Below, piece after piece: positions 7,903-16,483 of a DNA stretch of 64,000 nucleotides. Both the position numbers and the translations under genes were made by a program. A model generated the notes under the pieces. That model saw only the letters and a list, made by a program, of their open reading frames with translations. It was not told the DNA's origin and did not search any database. This DNA is from Pyxidicoccus sp. MSG2. Lineage in GTDB: Bacteria > Myxococcota > Myxococcia > Myxococcales > Myxococcaceae. The DNA is taken from NCBI RefSeq assembly GCF_026626705.1, contig NZ_JAPNKC010000001.1, positions 4,836,001 to 4,900,000 of the forward strand, given 5' to 3'. How positions within the stretch are numbered: position 1 is the first letter of the stretch; every line of letters begins with the position of its first letter.

Positions 7903-8047
7903 GTCACGTCCGTGTCGCGAGCCGCGCGGCCCGCGCTCCGTGTCGCGCCCGTGACGCTGAAGCACGGTTCGTCACGAGTGTGTCTCGCACCAGCGAGCAG
8001 GCGCGCTGTGTGACCCGGCTGTCACCCGCCTGCGGGTGAAGTGTCAC
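7903..8047. promoter_or_regulatory. Cluster of GTCAC/GTGAC motifs ahead of tonB
   Basis: Six GTCAC or GTGAC copies lie in 145 nt at 7903, 7951, 7971, 8010, 8021 and 8043. The copies at 8010 and 8021 form an inverted repeat with a 6-nt spacer, and those at 8021 and 8043 are direct repeats 22 nt apart (two helical turns). The pattern suggests a transcription-factor array controlling the tonB operon. The factor is unknown. Confidence 0.35.
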
Positions 8048-8095
8048 CGGGCCTGGACATGCATGAGACATGGCGCCGCTATACGCGGTCCAGCC

Positions 8096-8863
8096 ATGTT
8101 CGAAACGTTCGACAGCGCTACCGACGTCAGCTCCGCGCGACGGTTCGCGCTCTCCACCACGGCCTCCATCGGCGTCTTCGTGCTGATCGGCGTCGCCGTC
8201 GTCTCGGCGGCCAACAAGGTGCGCGAGGTCATCCAGGAGAAGAAGGGCATGGACGTGGTCTTCCGTCCGCCCCCACCTCCCGTCGTGGAGGTGAAGCCGC
8301 CCCCTCCGCCGCCGCCTCCCAAGCCGAAGCTGGCCCCCAAGCCCGCGCCGCCCGTCGAAGCCAAGGCGCCCCCTCCCGCCGCGCCCACCGTGGCGCCCGC
8401 GCCGCTCGTCGCGCCCGACTCCGTCCCGCTGACGAAGCCTCCCGAAGCAGAGCAGGAAGTCGTCGCCGCGGCCCCCATCGCCGTGGGCGGCACCGGCGCG
8501 CTCGTGCCGGGCGGCGTCGTGGGCGGCACCGGCGTCGGCGGCGGCCTCGCGGGCGGCGGTGGCCGCACGGCGCCCATCAACCTCCCGGAGTCCGCCACGC
8601 CTCCGGAGCCGCTCGAGTCCAACCTCATCCCCGAGTACCCCTCCGACGCCCGCTCCAAGGGACTCGAAGGCCTGGTCATCCTCAAGGGCGTCGTCGAGGT
8701 CGACGGCCGCGTCACGCAGCTCAAGGTGATGCGTGGCGACGAGCCCTTCGCCAGCGCCGCGCTCGCCGCCGTGAAGACGTGGCGCTTCCGGCCCGCAGTC
8801 GTGTCCGGCCAGCCCACGGCCGTCTACCGCATCTTCAAGGTCCCCTTCCGTCTCAAGTCGTAG
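8096..8863 (+). CDS. tonB: TonB-family energy transducer
   Basis: About 255 residues starting at MFETFD (8096). Order: cytoplasmic tail, one membrane helix (ASIGVFVLIGVAVVSAA), a long Pro/Lys-rich periplasmic stretch with runs of Pro, a Gly-rich segment, then a C-terminal TonB domain (YPSDARSKGLEGLVILKGVVEVDGR, ALAAVKTWRFRPA). TonB passes the proton-motive energy captured by ExbB/ExbD to outer-membrane receptors by contacting their TonB box. exbB and two exbD genes follow at once, and a TonB-dependent receptor comes next, so this is a dedicated Ton system. No clear Shine-Dalgarno site is seen. Confidence 0.9.
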   Translation: MFETFDSATDVSSARRFALSTTASIGVFVLIGVAVVSAANKVREVIQEKKGMDVVFRPPPPPVVEVKPPPPPPPPKPKLAPKPAPPVEAKAPPPAAPTVAPAPLVAPDSVPLTKPPEAEQEVVAAAPIAVGGTGALVPGGVVGGTGVGGGLAGGGGRTAPINLPESATPPEPLESNLIPEYPSDARSKGLEGLVILKGVVEVDGRVTQLKVMRGDEPFASAALAAVKTWRFRPAVVSGQPTAVYRIFKVPFRLKS

Positions 8864-8897
8864 GCCTCAACTGCCCTGCCCCCAGGAGCACACCGTC

Positions 8898-9650
8898 ATG
8901 AATTTCAATCTCAGGGACATCTACAACCACATGGGCGTGTTCGCCCTGGGTATCGCCTGGACGCTCATGCTGTTCGCCGTCGCGTCCCTCGCGGTGTTCT
9001 TCGAGCGCCTCTTCGTCTTCTTCCGCTCCCGCTCCATCTCCAAGCGCTTCGCGGCTCGCGCCGGCCAGTTCCTCGCCCAGCACCAGCACGAGGCGCTCGT
9101 GACGGAGGCCGAGTCCACCAAGGGCAGCCACCTCGCCATGCTGCTCGGCGGCGGCATGAAGACGTTCCTCGCGAAGTGCCGCGTCCCCGCCGGCAAGCTG
9201 GGCCCCGTCGAGCTCACCCGCCGCGACCTGGTCCGCCTCAACGAGCGCGTCAGCGCCGACGTGCGACGTGGCATGTCCGTGCTCGCCAGCGTCGGCTCGG
9301 TGGCCCCGTTCGTGGGTCTGCTCGGCACGGTGGTGGGCATCATCGAGGCCTTCGCCGGTATCGCCAAGGAGGGCTCCGGCGGCCTGGGCGCGGTGTCCGC
9401 CGGCATCGCCGAGGCGCTCGTCGTCACCGCGCTCGGCCTGCTCGTCGCCATCCCCGCGGTGCTGATGTTCAACTTCCTGTCCACCCGCGCGGACGCGCTC
9501 CAGCTCTCCCTGGACACCGCGCGCGGCGAGTTCATGGACTACCTGGAGGACCTGGGCGCGCAGAAGCCCGCCCCGGCGAACGGCGCCGCGGTGGCCACCG
9601 GTCCCGAGCTCGCTGCCCGCAGGGAGTCGCGCGATGTCCACCCGGCGTAG
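8898..9650 (+). CDS. exbB: ExbB/TolQ/MotA-family proton channel subunit
   Basis: About 250 residues. It has an N-terminal membrane helix (FALGIAWTLMLFAVASLAVFF), a cytoplasmic helical part, and the paired helices typical of the family (LASVGSVAPFVGLLGTVVGI and ALVVTALGLLVAIPAVLMF). It forms the proton channel with ExbD and powers TonB. The start has CAGGAGCAC upstream. Its 3' end overlaps the first exbD by 17 nt. Confidence 0.92.
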   Translation: MNFNLRDIYNHMGVFALGIAWTLMLFAVASLAVFFERLFVFFRSRSISKRFAARAGQFLAQHQHEALVTEAESTKGSHLAMLLGGGMKTFLAKCRVPAGKLGPVELTRRDLVRLNERVSADVRRGMSVLASVGSVAPFVGLLGTVVGIIEAFAGIAKEGSGGLGAVSAGIAEALVVTALGLLVAIPAVLMFNFLSTRADALQLSLDTARGEFMDYLEDLGAQKPAPANGAAVATGPELAARRESRDVHPA

Positions 9651-10041
9651 GGCCATCGTCCCGGAGATGAACGTGACGCCGCTGGTGGACGTGGTGCTCG
9701 TCCTCCTCATCATCTTCATGGTCGTCACGCCCCAGATTGAAGCCGGCGCCGCCGTGGAGCTGCCCGTGGCGTCGAACCCGGACAAGGAGAACAAGGAGCT
9801 CAAGCCCACCACGGTGAGCATGGCCTCCAACGGCTCCATCTTCCTCGACCGCAAGGAGATGAAGCGCGACGTGCTCCTCACCGAGCTGAAGGCGATTCAC
9901 GAGAAGGACCCGGACGCTCCCGTCGTCCTCAAGGCCGACCGGGGCGTGCACTACTCCGAGGTGCGCGGCGTCTTCAAGGCGATGCAGGACCTCGGCTTCC
10001 CGGGCATCAACCTGCAGGTCGTCGACAAGCAGAAGCACTAG
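9634..10041 (+). CDS. exbD: ExbD/TolR-family protein, first copy
   Basis: 135 residues with the usual layout: short cytoplasmic tail, one membrane helix containing the essential Asp (MNVTPLVDVVLVLLIIF, Asp at about residue 19), and a periplasmic domain ending in a TolR-like fold (VVLKADRGVHYSEVRGVFKAMQDLG). Start ATG at 9634 has GGGAG 5 nt upstream, inside the end of exbB. Its membrane-helix coding sequence is identical over 62 nt to that of the second copy. Confidence 0.92.
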   Translation: MSTRRRAIVPEMNVTPLVDVVLVLLIIFMVVTPQIEAGAAVELPVASNPDKENKELKPTTVSMASNGSIFLDRKEMKRDVLLTELKAIHEKDPDAPVVLKADRGVHYSEVRGVFKAMQDLGFPGINLQVVDKQKH

Positions 10042-10159
10042 GAGGGCACGCCATGGCATTCGACGTCGGAGGCGGAAGGGGCGGGCTGCGCCCGACCATG
10101 AACGTGACGCCGCTGGTGGACGTGGTGCTCGTCCTCCTCATCATCTTCATGGTCGTCAC
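9667..10159 (+). repeat. Perfect 62-bp direct repeat shared by the two exbD genes
   Basis: Positions 9667-9728 and 10098-10159 are identical over 62 nt, beginning at the ATG of MNVTPLVD and ending in MVVT. Both flanks differ immediately. The rest of the two genes is clearly diverged, so the identity is confined to the membrane helix and its Asp. Confidence 0.9.
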
Positions 10160-10481
10160 CCCGCTGCTCACGAAGCAGATGTGGATGACGGTGCCCGCGA
10201 AGAACGACAAGCAGGCGGAGCAGCCTCCGCCCCCGCCCGATGCACTGCCTCCGGTGGTGCTCACGGTGGACCGGGCCGGTGTGCTGCGCATCAACCGCGA
10301 GGAGGTGCCCCGCGAACAGGTGGTGGCCCGCCTCCAGCGCATGCTCAACGCGCGCCCGGACAAGATTGTCTTCTTCGACGCCAGCGACGACGTGCCGTAC
10401 GGCGCCGCCATGGACGTGCTGGACCTGGCGCGCGGCGGGAACATCACCGTCGGCGTGCTGCCGGACAAGCTCGCGGATTGA
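10053..10481 (+). CDS. exbD: ExbD/TolR-family protein, second copy
   Basis: 142 residues. The membrane helix with Asp at about residue 23 is the same as in the first copy, but the periplasmic part differs (QMWMTVPAKNDKQAEQPPPPPDALPP, then a TolR-like domain ending in VGVLPDKLAD). The start has AGGAGGG about 5 nt upstream and lies 11 nt after the first exbD. Two different ExbD subunits with one ExbB suggest a mixed periplasmic dimer, as seen in some other Ton systems. Confidence 0.92.
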   Translation: MAFDVGGGRGGLRPTMNVTPLVDVVLVLLIIFMVVTPLLTKQMWMTVPAKNDKQAEQPPPPPDALPPVVLTVDRAGVLRINREEVPREQVVARLQRMLNARPDKIVFFDASDDVPYGAAMDVLDLARGGNITVGVLPDKLAD

Positions 10482-10490
10482 AGCTGCCCC

Positions 10491-10526
10491 GCGGCGGACC
10501 GTGACACCGAGTTTTCGGTCCGCCGC
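10491..10526 (+). terminator. 11-bp hairpin ending the tonB-exbBDD operon
   Basis: GCGGCGGACCG (10491-10501) pairs perfectly with CGGTCCGCCGC (10516-10526). The loop itself holds a nested ACCGA/TCGGT pair and a TTTT run. It starts 9 nt after the second exbD stop and likely separates this operon from the receptor gene. No T-tract follows. Confidence 0.6.
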
Positions 10527-10605
10527 CTGAATCGTCACAGGTCATCCATTCAGCTGCCATGCGTGTCGCGTTCTTTACGTGCGCTGACCGTCGGCAAGGA
10601 GAGTC

Positions 10606-13600
10606 GTGTTGTCTCGCAACGCCCTTCCGCGCGCCCTCGTGGCTGCGCTCACCTTCTTCGCCATGTCCGCGCTCGCGCAGGCGGGCGGCACGGACGTCGC
10701 GGCGCCGGCTCCGTCCGCGACGGCGCCCTCCACCGCGCAGCCCTCCGACTCCGCGGAGACGGGAGCTTCCCGCACCCCTGCGGGTGGAACGAACGTTCCT
10801 TCCGGCCAGCCCGCCGCTCCCGCCCCCGGAATGAACGTTCCTTCCGGCGCGCCTACCGCCGCGCCCGGGCCTGGAATGAGCGTTCCTTCCGGGCAGCCCA
10901 CCGCGCCCGGGCCTGGAACGAACGTTCCTTCCGCCCAGCCCACCGCGACCGGGCCTGGAACGAACGTTCCTTCCGGCCAGCCCACCGCGACCGGGCCTGG
11001 AACGAACGTTCCTTCCGCCCAGCCCGCCGCGCCCGCCCCCGGAACGAACGTTCCTTCCGACGCGCCTACCGCCGCGCCCGCCCCTGGAATGAACGTTCCT
11101 TCCAGCGCGACCGCGCAGCAGCCGGCTCCCGCCACCGACGGCGCCACCGCCGAGCAGCCCTCGGCTCCGGCCGACGGCGCCACCGAGCCCGCTCCGTCCG
11201 AGGCCACGGCCGATGACGACGCGATGCTCGCGGAGTCCTCCGAGCCGCCCGCCGGCTTCACCGGCATCCATGGCCGGGTGACGGACGCGACCAACAGCGA
11301 GGGCCTCATCGAGGCCACCGTGAAGGTGGTAACGGGCGCGCAGAAGCAGGCCCTCACCGACCTCGACGGCAACTACCGCCTGGCGCTGCCTCCCGGAAAG
11401 TACGACCTGCGCGTCTTCTACGACGTGTACCAGGGCCGCCGCATCACCGGCGTCATCGTCACCCAGGGCAAGGCCACGAAGCTGGACGTCGCGCTCAGCG
11501 CGGACATCGGCGCCGTGCAGGAAGTCGTCGTCGAGGCCCGCGCCGACCGCCGCGCCGAGGGCGCCCTCCTCCAGGAGCGCAAGAAGGCCGCCGCCGTCTC
11601 CGACGCCATCAGCGCGCAGGAGATTGCCCGCACTCCGGACTCCAGCGCCTCCGACGCCGTGAAGCGCGTGGTCAGCGCCACCGTGGTGGACGGTCGCTAC
11701 GTCCTCCTGCGCGGTCTCGGCGGCCGCTACAGCACCACGCTGCTCAACGGCGCGCTCCTGCCCAGCCCCGAGCCCGACGAGCCCAGCGTCCCGCTGGACC
11801 TCTTCCCCACCTCGCTGCTCGCCAACCTCAACGTGGTGAAGAGCTACACCGCCGACCTGCCCGGCACCTTCGGCGGCGGCACGCTCCTCATCGAGACGAA
11901 CACCTACCCCAGCCAGTTCGAGCTCAAGCCGCGCATCACCCTCGGCGGCGACACCGTGACGACGGGCCAGGAGCGCAACACCCAGCCGACCAGCGGCCTG
12001 GAGTGGCTCGGCTTCGCGGGCAGCCAGCGCAGGCTGCCCGAGGCCATCCCCACCGCACACGAGCTGGGCGCCAACGGCGAGTCCCCCGAGGCCCTGGAGC
12101 AGCAGTGGGAGAGCTTCCCCAACGTGTGGCGCGCGCAGCGCAAGACGGCCCTGCCCAACCTGGGCCTCAGCGCGTCCGTCGGTGACACGCTGCGCTTCGG
12201 CAACAGCCGCCTGGGCTACCTGGCCACCGCCAACTACGGCCACAAGGAGTCCACGCAGCTCAGCAGCTTCGGCCGCGCAAGCTTCAACGAGAACGGCGAG
12301 TTCCTCCGCAACGACGACGCCCTCGTCACGCAGGGCATCGAGACGGCCAACCTGAGCGGCCTCGCCAGCGTGGGCTACCAACTGGACCGCGACAACGAGC
12401 TGACCGCCTTCAGCCTCTACACCCGCGGCACCGACACCCGCACCGTCACCAGCGCGGGCGTGGACTCGCTCAAGGGCGACCGCTTCGAGGGCAGCCGCCT
12501 CCAGTTCATCGTCCGCCAGCTCTCCTTCAACCAGCTCCGCGGCTTCCACCGCCTGGGCCTCCTCGGCGACGCCGAAGTGGACTGGCAGGCCAACCTGTCC
12601 CGCGTGGACCGCGACGAGCCGGACACCCGCGACTCGCTCTACAGCGACAGCCTCAGCACCCCCACCGGCTCGCTGTCCTTCCCCAACCAGGCCAACAGCG
12701 GCGAGCGCTTCTTCGCGGACCTGGGCGAGACGTCCGGTGGCGGCAGCGTCAACCTCACCGTGCCCTTCTCCGACGTGCGCCTGAAGGTGGGCGGCCTCGC
12801 GCAGGTGTCCGGCCGTGACTTCCGCGCCCGCCGCTTCCGCTACAGCATCGCCCCGAACGCCGAGGTGGACCGCGCGCTCCCGCCCGAGCAGCTCTTCGGG
12901 GCCGACCTGCTCGGCAACGGCATGCGCCTGCGCGAGAGCACCCGCCCGGACAGCGACGCCTATGACGCGTCGCTCGCCATCTACGCCGGCTACGTGACGG
13001 CGGACGTCACGCCCACCGAGAAGCTGCGCCTGGTGGGCGGCGTGCGCCTGGAGGCGTCCCGCCAGAACCTGACGGCGCTGGACCAGTTCACCAACGAGGA
13101 GGCCAGCACCAACAACGTCAACTACCTGGACTGGCTGCCCACCTTCAACGCCATCTACGCGCTCACCCCCACCGTGAATCTGCGCGCGGGCTACAGCTAC
13201 ACGCTGGCTCGCCCCACGTTCCGAGAGCTGGCGCCCTTCGCCTTCTACGACTTCATCCGCCGCCGCAACGTGTCCGGCAACCCCGCGCTGAAGCAGACGC
13301 GCATCCACAACGTGGACACCCGCGTGGAGTGGTTCGTGGGCGACAACGAGGTGCTCGCCGCCAGCGCCTTCTACAAGCGCTTCGAGAACCCGATTGAGCG
13401 CGTCATCAACTCCGAGGGCGCGGGCGACTTGAGCTTCGAGAACGCCGCGGGCGCCGACACCTACGGCCTGGAGCTGGAGGGCCGCACCTCGCTGGCCCGC
13501 ATCACCGACACGCTGCGCGCCTTCCGCCTGGGCGCCAACCTCACCCTCATCCGCTCCGAAATCGACCTGGGCTCGCTCCAGGGCCTGCAGACGAGCGCGA

Positions 13601-13929
13601 AGCGGCCGCTGCAAGGGCAGTCGCCGTACGTGGTCAACGTCAACCTCGGCTACGAGCGCCCGGAGAGCGGCACCGAAGTCGCGCTCCTCTACAACGTCTA
13701 CGGCCGGCGCATCAGCGAGGTGGGCATCAACACCCTGCCGGACGTCTACGAGCAGCCCTTCCACCGCGTGGACCTGGCGCTGACTCAGCGGCTCACGGCC
13801 TCCACGCAGTTGAAGCTCACCGCCGCCAACCTCTTCGACTCGAAGGTCACCCTCAAGCAGGGCGACGTCACCCTCTTCCAGTACCGACCGGGCATCGCGT
13901 TCTCCGCGTCGCTCGGCCTCTCCCTGTAG
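10606..13929 (+). CDS. TonB-dependent receptor with Pro-rich repeat region
   Basis: 1107 residues from a GTG at 10606; a TTG at 10609 has better spacing from AAGGAG and is equally possible. Order: signal peptide to about residue 25; low-complexity Ala/Pro/Thr region with eight GTNVPS-type repeats at about 61-168; carboxypeptidase-regulatory-like beta-sandwich ([20 protein letters not shown], residues about 215-305); plug domain ([43 protein letters not shown]); and a 22-strand-type barrel ending in a hydrophobic FSASLGLSL tail. It imports a large or scarce ligand across the outer membrane. The Ton motor genes lie upstream and a surface lipoprotein downstream, so the three probably act together. 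The substrate is unknown. Confidence 0.92.
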   Translation: MLSRNALPRALVAALTFFAMSALAQAGGTDVAAPAPSATAPSTAQPSDSAETGASRTPAGGTNVPSGQPAAPAPGMNVPSGAPTAAPGPGMSVPSGQPTAPGPGTNVPSAQPTATGPGTNVPSGQPTATGPGTNVPSAQPAAPAPGTNVPSDAPTAAPAPGMNVPSSATAQQPAPATDGATAEQPSAPADGATEPAPSEATADDDAMLAESSEPPAGFTGIHGRVTDATNSEGLIEATVKVVTGAQKQALTDLDGNYRLALPPGKYDLRVFYDVYQGRRITGVIVTQGKATKLDVALSADIGAVQEVVVEARADRRAEGALLQERKKAAAVSDAISAQEIARTPDSSASDAVKRVVSATVVDGRYVLLRGLGGRYSTTLLNGALLPSPEPDEPSVPLDLFPTSLLANLNVVKSYTADLPGTFGGGTLLIETNTYPSQFELKPRITLGGDTVTTGQERNTQPTSGLEWLGFAGSQRRLPEAIPTAHELGANGESPEALEQQWESFPNVWRAQRKTALPNLGLSASVGDTLRFGNSRLGYLATANYGHKESTQLSSFGRASFNENGEFLRNDDALVTQGIETANLSGLASVGYQLDRDNELTAFSLYTRGTDTRTVTSAGVDSLKGDRFEGSRLQFIVRQLSFNQLRGFHRLGLLGDAEVDWQANLSRVDRDEPDTRDSLYSDSLSTPTGSLSFPNQANSGERFFADLGETSGGGSVNLTVPFSDVRLKVGGLAQVSGRDFRARRFRYSIAPNAEVDRALPPEQLFGADLLGNGMRLRESTRPDSDAYDASLAIYAGYVTADVTPTEKLRLVGGVRLEASRQNLTALDQFTNEEASTNNVNYLDWLPTFNAIYALTPTVNLRAGYSYTLARPTFRELAPFAFYDFIRRRNVSGNPALKQTRIHNVDTRVEWFVGDNEVLAASAFYKRFENPIERVINSEGAGDLSFENAAGADTYGLELEGRTSLARITDTLRAFRLGANLTLIRSEIDLGSLQGLQTSAKRPLQGQSPYVVNVNLGYERPESGTEVALLYNVYGRRISEVGINTLPDVYEQPFHRVDLALTQRLTASTQLKLTAANLFDSKVTLKQGDVTLFQYRPGIAFSASLGLSL
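10786..11110 (+). repeat. Eight 42-45-bp repeats with palindromic core GAACGTTC
   Basis: Eight tandem units encode G(T/M)(N/S)VPS followed by a Pro/Ala/Thr spacer of 8-9 residues. At the DNA level each unit carries GGAAYGAACGTTCCTTCC or a one-base variant, whose centre GAACGTTC is self-complementary. The core is better conserved than the spacers. In protein the region would be an extended periplasmic linker before the receptor's regulatory domain. Confidence 0.85.
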
Positions 13930-13955
13930 TGCCTCTCCCGAAAGGAAGTCCTCCC

Positions 13956-15329
13956 ATGAAGCGGCTCCTTGCCTCCCTCCTGACCCTCTCCAGCCTGACG
14001 CTCGCCGCCGGCTGCGGTGACGACGACGAGAAGACGCCCGTCGAGCAGCCCCCCGACGAGCAGCCCGAGGTGGCTGACGTCTCCAACAACATCACCCAGG
14101 ACACCACCTGGAAGGCGGGCGGCACCTACACCCTGAAGAAGTACATCTTCGTGGAGAGCGGCACGCTCACCATCGAGGCGGGCGCCACCATCAAGGGCGA
14201 GGAGGGCAGCGCGCTCATCATCACCCGCAACGCGAAGCTCAACGCGGTGGGCACCGCGGAGAAGCCCATCGTCTTCACGTCGTCGAAGGCCGTGGGCCAG
14301 CGCGAGGGCGGCGACTGGGGCGGCGTGGTGCTGCTGGGCAAGGCGAAGCTCAACGTCTCCGGCGGCGAGACGACCATCGAGGGCTTCTTCTCCACCAGCG
14401 GCAATGACCTGGTGAAGTACGGCGGCCAGGACGACGCGCACAACTGCGGCACCCTGAAGTACGCCCGCATCGAGTTCGCCGGCTTCGAGCTGGCGCCCAA
14501 CAACGAGCTGAACGGCCTGTCCATGGGCGGCTGCGGCAGCGCCACCACCGTCGACTACGTGCAGGTCCACCTGGGCCTGGACGACGGCATCGAGATGTTC
14601 GGCGGCACCGCGCCCCTGAAGCACATCGTGATTACGCAGGCGGACGACGACGGCCTGGACTACGACCTGGGCTACAGCGGCAAGGTGCAGTTCCTGGTGG
14701 TGCAGCAGAGCCCCTCCCGCGGTGACCGCGGCATCGAGGCCTCCAGCAACAAGTCCGCCCCGGCGCAGGAGCCCATCTCCATGCCGGAAATCTGGAACGC
14801 GACGTTCATCGGCGGTGGCGCCTCCACGGCCGCCAACCCCACGCAGGAGGCCCTGGTGTTCAACACCGGCGCCGGCGTCCGCATGCGCAACTCCATCATC
14901 GCGCACTGGAAGAACCAGGCGGTGGACATCGACGGCACCGCGTCCGCGGGGCTCTTCAACGAGGCGGGTGACGCGCGCCTGTCCTTCAAGAACACCTTCT
15001 TCTGGGACATCGCGGGCAGCAACACCGCCATCCCCTTCGCGCCGAACCCGGTGGTGAGCAACGGCACCACCACGGACCCGGACGCGACGAAGCTCGACGA
15101 GTCCAAGGTCATCCTGTCCACGGGCAACAACGTGAAGATGCAGGACCCGCAGCTCGAGGCCGTGCTGAGCCTCACCGCGCCGAACTTCGCGCCCAAGGCC
15201 GGCTCCGCCTCGCTCAACGCGGACGCCTCCCTGACACCGCCGTCCGGGTTCGACACCAGCGCCCGCTTCATCGGCGCCATCGGCTCCACGGACTGGACGA
15301 AGGGCTGGACGTCCTACCCGGCGAACTGA
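13956..15329 (+). CDS. Surface lipoprotein, beta-helix-like, receptor partner
   Basis: About 457 residues from the ATG at 13956 (AAGGA 9 nt upstream). The lipoprotein signal MKRLLASLLTLSSLTLAAGC is followed by an acidic linker. The rest has repeating short strands typical of a right-handed parallel beta-helix (GTLTIEAGATIKGEEGSALIIT, AKLNAVGTAEKPIVFTS, TTVDYVQVHLGLDDGIEMFGG). It lies 26 nt after the TonB-dependent receptor and is probably in the same transcript. By analogy with SusCD-like pairs it may bind the substrate at the cell surface and hand it to the receptor. That pairing is inferred from order only. Confidence 0.75.
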   Translation: MKRLLASLLTLSSLTLAAGCGDDDEKTPVEQPPDEQPEVADVSNNITQDTTWKAGGTYTLKKYIFVESGTLTIEAGATIKGEEGSALIITRNAKLNAVGTAEKPIVFTSSKAVGQREGGDWGGVVLLGKAKLNVSGGETTIEGFFSTSGNDLVKYGGQDDAHNCGTLKYARIEFAGFELAPNNELNGLSMGGCGSATTVDYVQVHLGLDDGIEMFGGTAPLKHIVITQADDDGLDYDLGYSGKVQFLVVQQSPSRGDRGIEASSNKSAPAQEPISMPEIWNATFIGGGASTAANPTQEALVFNTGAGVRMRNSIIAHWKNQAVDIDGTASAGLFNEAGDARLSFKNTFFWDIAGSNTAIPFAPNPVVSNGTTTDPDATKLDESKVILSTGNNVKMQDPQLEAVLSLTAPNFAPKAGSASLNADASLTPPSGFDTSARFIGAIGSTDWTKGWTSYPAN

Positions 15330-15350
15330 CGCGTCTTGTTTGTCGTTGAC

Positions 15351-15382
15351 CCGGCGCCCCGCCGAGCACCGCGGGGGGCCGG
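15351..15382 (+). terminator. 12-bp hairpin after the receptor/lipoprotein operon
   Basis: CCGGCGCCCCGC pairs with GCGGGGGGCCGG with one mismatch across the loop CGAGCACC, 21 nt after the stop. TCTC follows. The remaining intergenic DNA to 15632 shows no gene. Confidence 0.6.
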
Positions 15383-15632
15383 TCTCATGGCCCGGTTGCG
15401 TGTCACTCGCGGAGGGGGCTCCGGGGGTGCACGCGGCCGGGCCGTGGTTTTTCGAGGGGGCATGCCTTCGCCCCCCACCTCGCCGGGCCGCAGGCCGCCC
15501 CAGCGCCGAGGCCGCACCTCCGTGACGCCCTCTGGGGTTGTCCCTGGCCCCGCCTCCCCCAACGTTTCACGGTGACGCCGGGCCGCATCCGCCGGCCACG
15601 TCCCCGTCCCGTTGCCCGAGGAGGCTGCGCCC

Positions 15633-16472
15633 ATGGCCGACAAACCCCAGGAGTCCTCGGCTCCCCGCCCGCGGAGCACGACAGGGGCCGACCCATCCCC
15701 CGGCCCCTCCAGCGACTGGGAGTGGCACGACGTCGAAGCGGCGAGAGGGAACGTGGAGCGCGAGGTCCACGTGAGGCACGTGGCCAGCGCCTTCGTGGGC
15801 GGGGCGCTCGTGAGCATGGGCCTCCAGCGCCGCTCGCTCGGAGGCATGGCGCTGGCGCTCGCGGGCGGTGAGCTCATCTCCCGGGGCGCCCGGGGACGCT
15901 CGCTCATCGGCGGAATCCCGAACCTCCGCATGCGGCGCCTCACCGGGCGCGCGGGCCGGGAAGAGAGCGTGGTGACGGGGGGCATGGTGATGGAGCGCTC
16001 CGTCACCATCCAGAAGCCCGGACACGTGCTGTACCGCGCGTGGCGCGACGTGGAGACCCTGTCCAGGGTGATGGCCCACTTCGCCGAAGTCACCTCCGCG
16101 GGCCCGGACCTCCGGCACTGGAAGATGCAGGGCCCCTTCGGGAAGACGCTCGAGTGGGACTCGCACGTGGTGGAGGAGCACCCGGGGGAGTTCCTGCGCT
16201 GGGAGTCGATGAAGGGCGCACCGCTGCCCAACGCGGGCGAGGTGCGCTTCCGCCCCGCGCCGGGCGACTGGGGCACGGTGGTGACGCTGCGCTTCCGCTT
16301 CAACCCGCCGGGCGGCGCGCTCGGGGAGGCCGCGCTGAAGCTCTTCGGCGAGACGCCCACCGCGCTCGCGCACAAGGCGCTCATGCGGTTCAAGAGCCTG
16401 GTCGAGACGGGCGAAATCGCGACGACGGAGCGCAACCCCGCCGCTCGCGAGGGCGGCTTCTCCTCCTTCTGA
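15633..16472 (+). CDS. SRPBCC (START/COQ10-like) protein
   Basis: About 279 residues from the ATG at 15633, with GAGGAGG 9 nt upstream. The first 40 residues are disordered. A Gly-rich membrane-associating region follows (SAFVGGALVSMGLQRRSLGGMALALAGGELISRG), then a SRPBCC domain beginning at about residue 115 (MERSVTIQKPGHVLYRAWRDVETLSRVMAHF), with EVRFRPAPGDWGTVVTLRFRF and a C-terminal helix. SRPBCC folds bind hydrophobic ligands; this subtype is common in stress-linked membrane proteins. The alcohol dehydrogenase starts 12 nt downstream, so they are one operon. Confidence 0.82.
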   Translation: MADKPQESSAPRPRSTTGADPSPGPSSDWEWHDVEAARGNVEREVHVRHVASAFVGGALVSMGLQRRSLGGMALALAGGELISRGARGRSLIGGIPNLRMRRLTGRAGREESVVTGGMVMERSVTIQKPGHVLYRAWRDVETLSRVMAHFAEVTSAGPDLRHWKMQGPFGKTLEWDSHVVEEHPGEFLRWESMKGAPLPNAGEVRFRPAPGDWGTVVTLRFRFNPPGGALGEAALKLFGETPTALAHKALMRFKSLVETGEIATTERNPAAREGGFSSF

Positions 16473-16483
16473 GGGACACGTCG

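Noticed and set aside
7903..8047. GTCAC array as a PhoB box
   Set aside because: PhoB boxes are CTGTCAT-type direct repeats 11 nt apart; spacings here are 6, 22 and irregular.
10786..11110. Regular repeats considered as a CRISPR array
   Set aside because: The spacers are not unique, the units are 42-45 bp, and the array stays in frame inside a coding gene. It encodes a linker.
10444..13764. Long open frame antisense to the TonB-dependent receptor
   Set aside because: Same cause: GC-rich codon bias leaves the opposite frame open. Composition is Gly/Arg/Val/Ala-rich without any motif.
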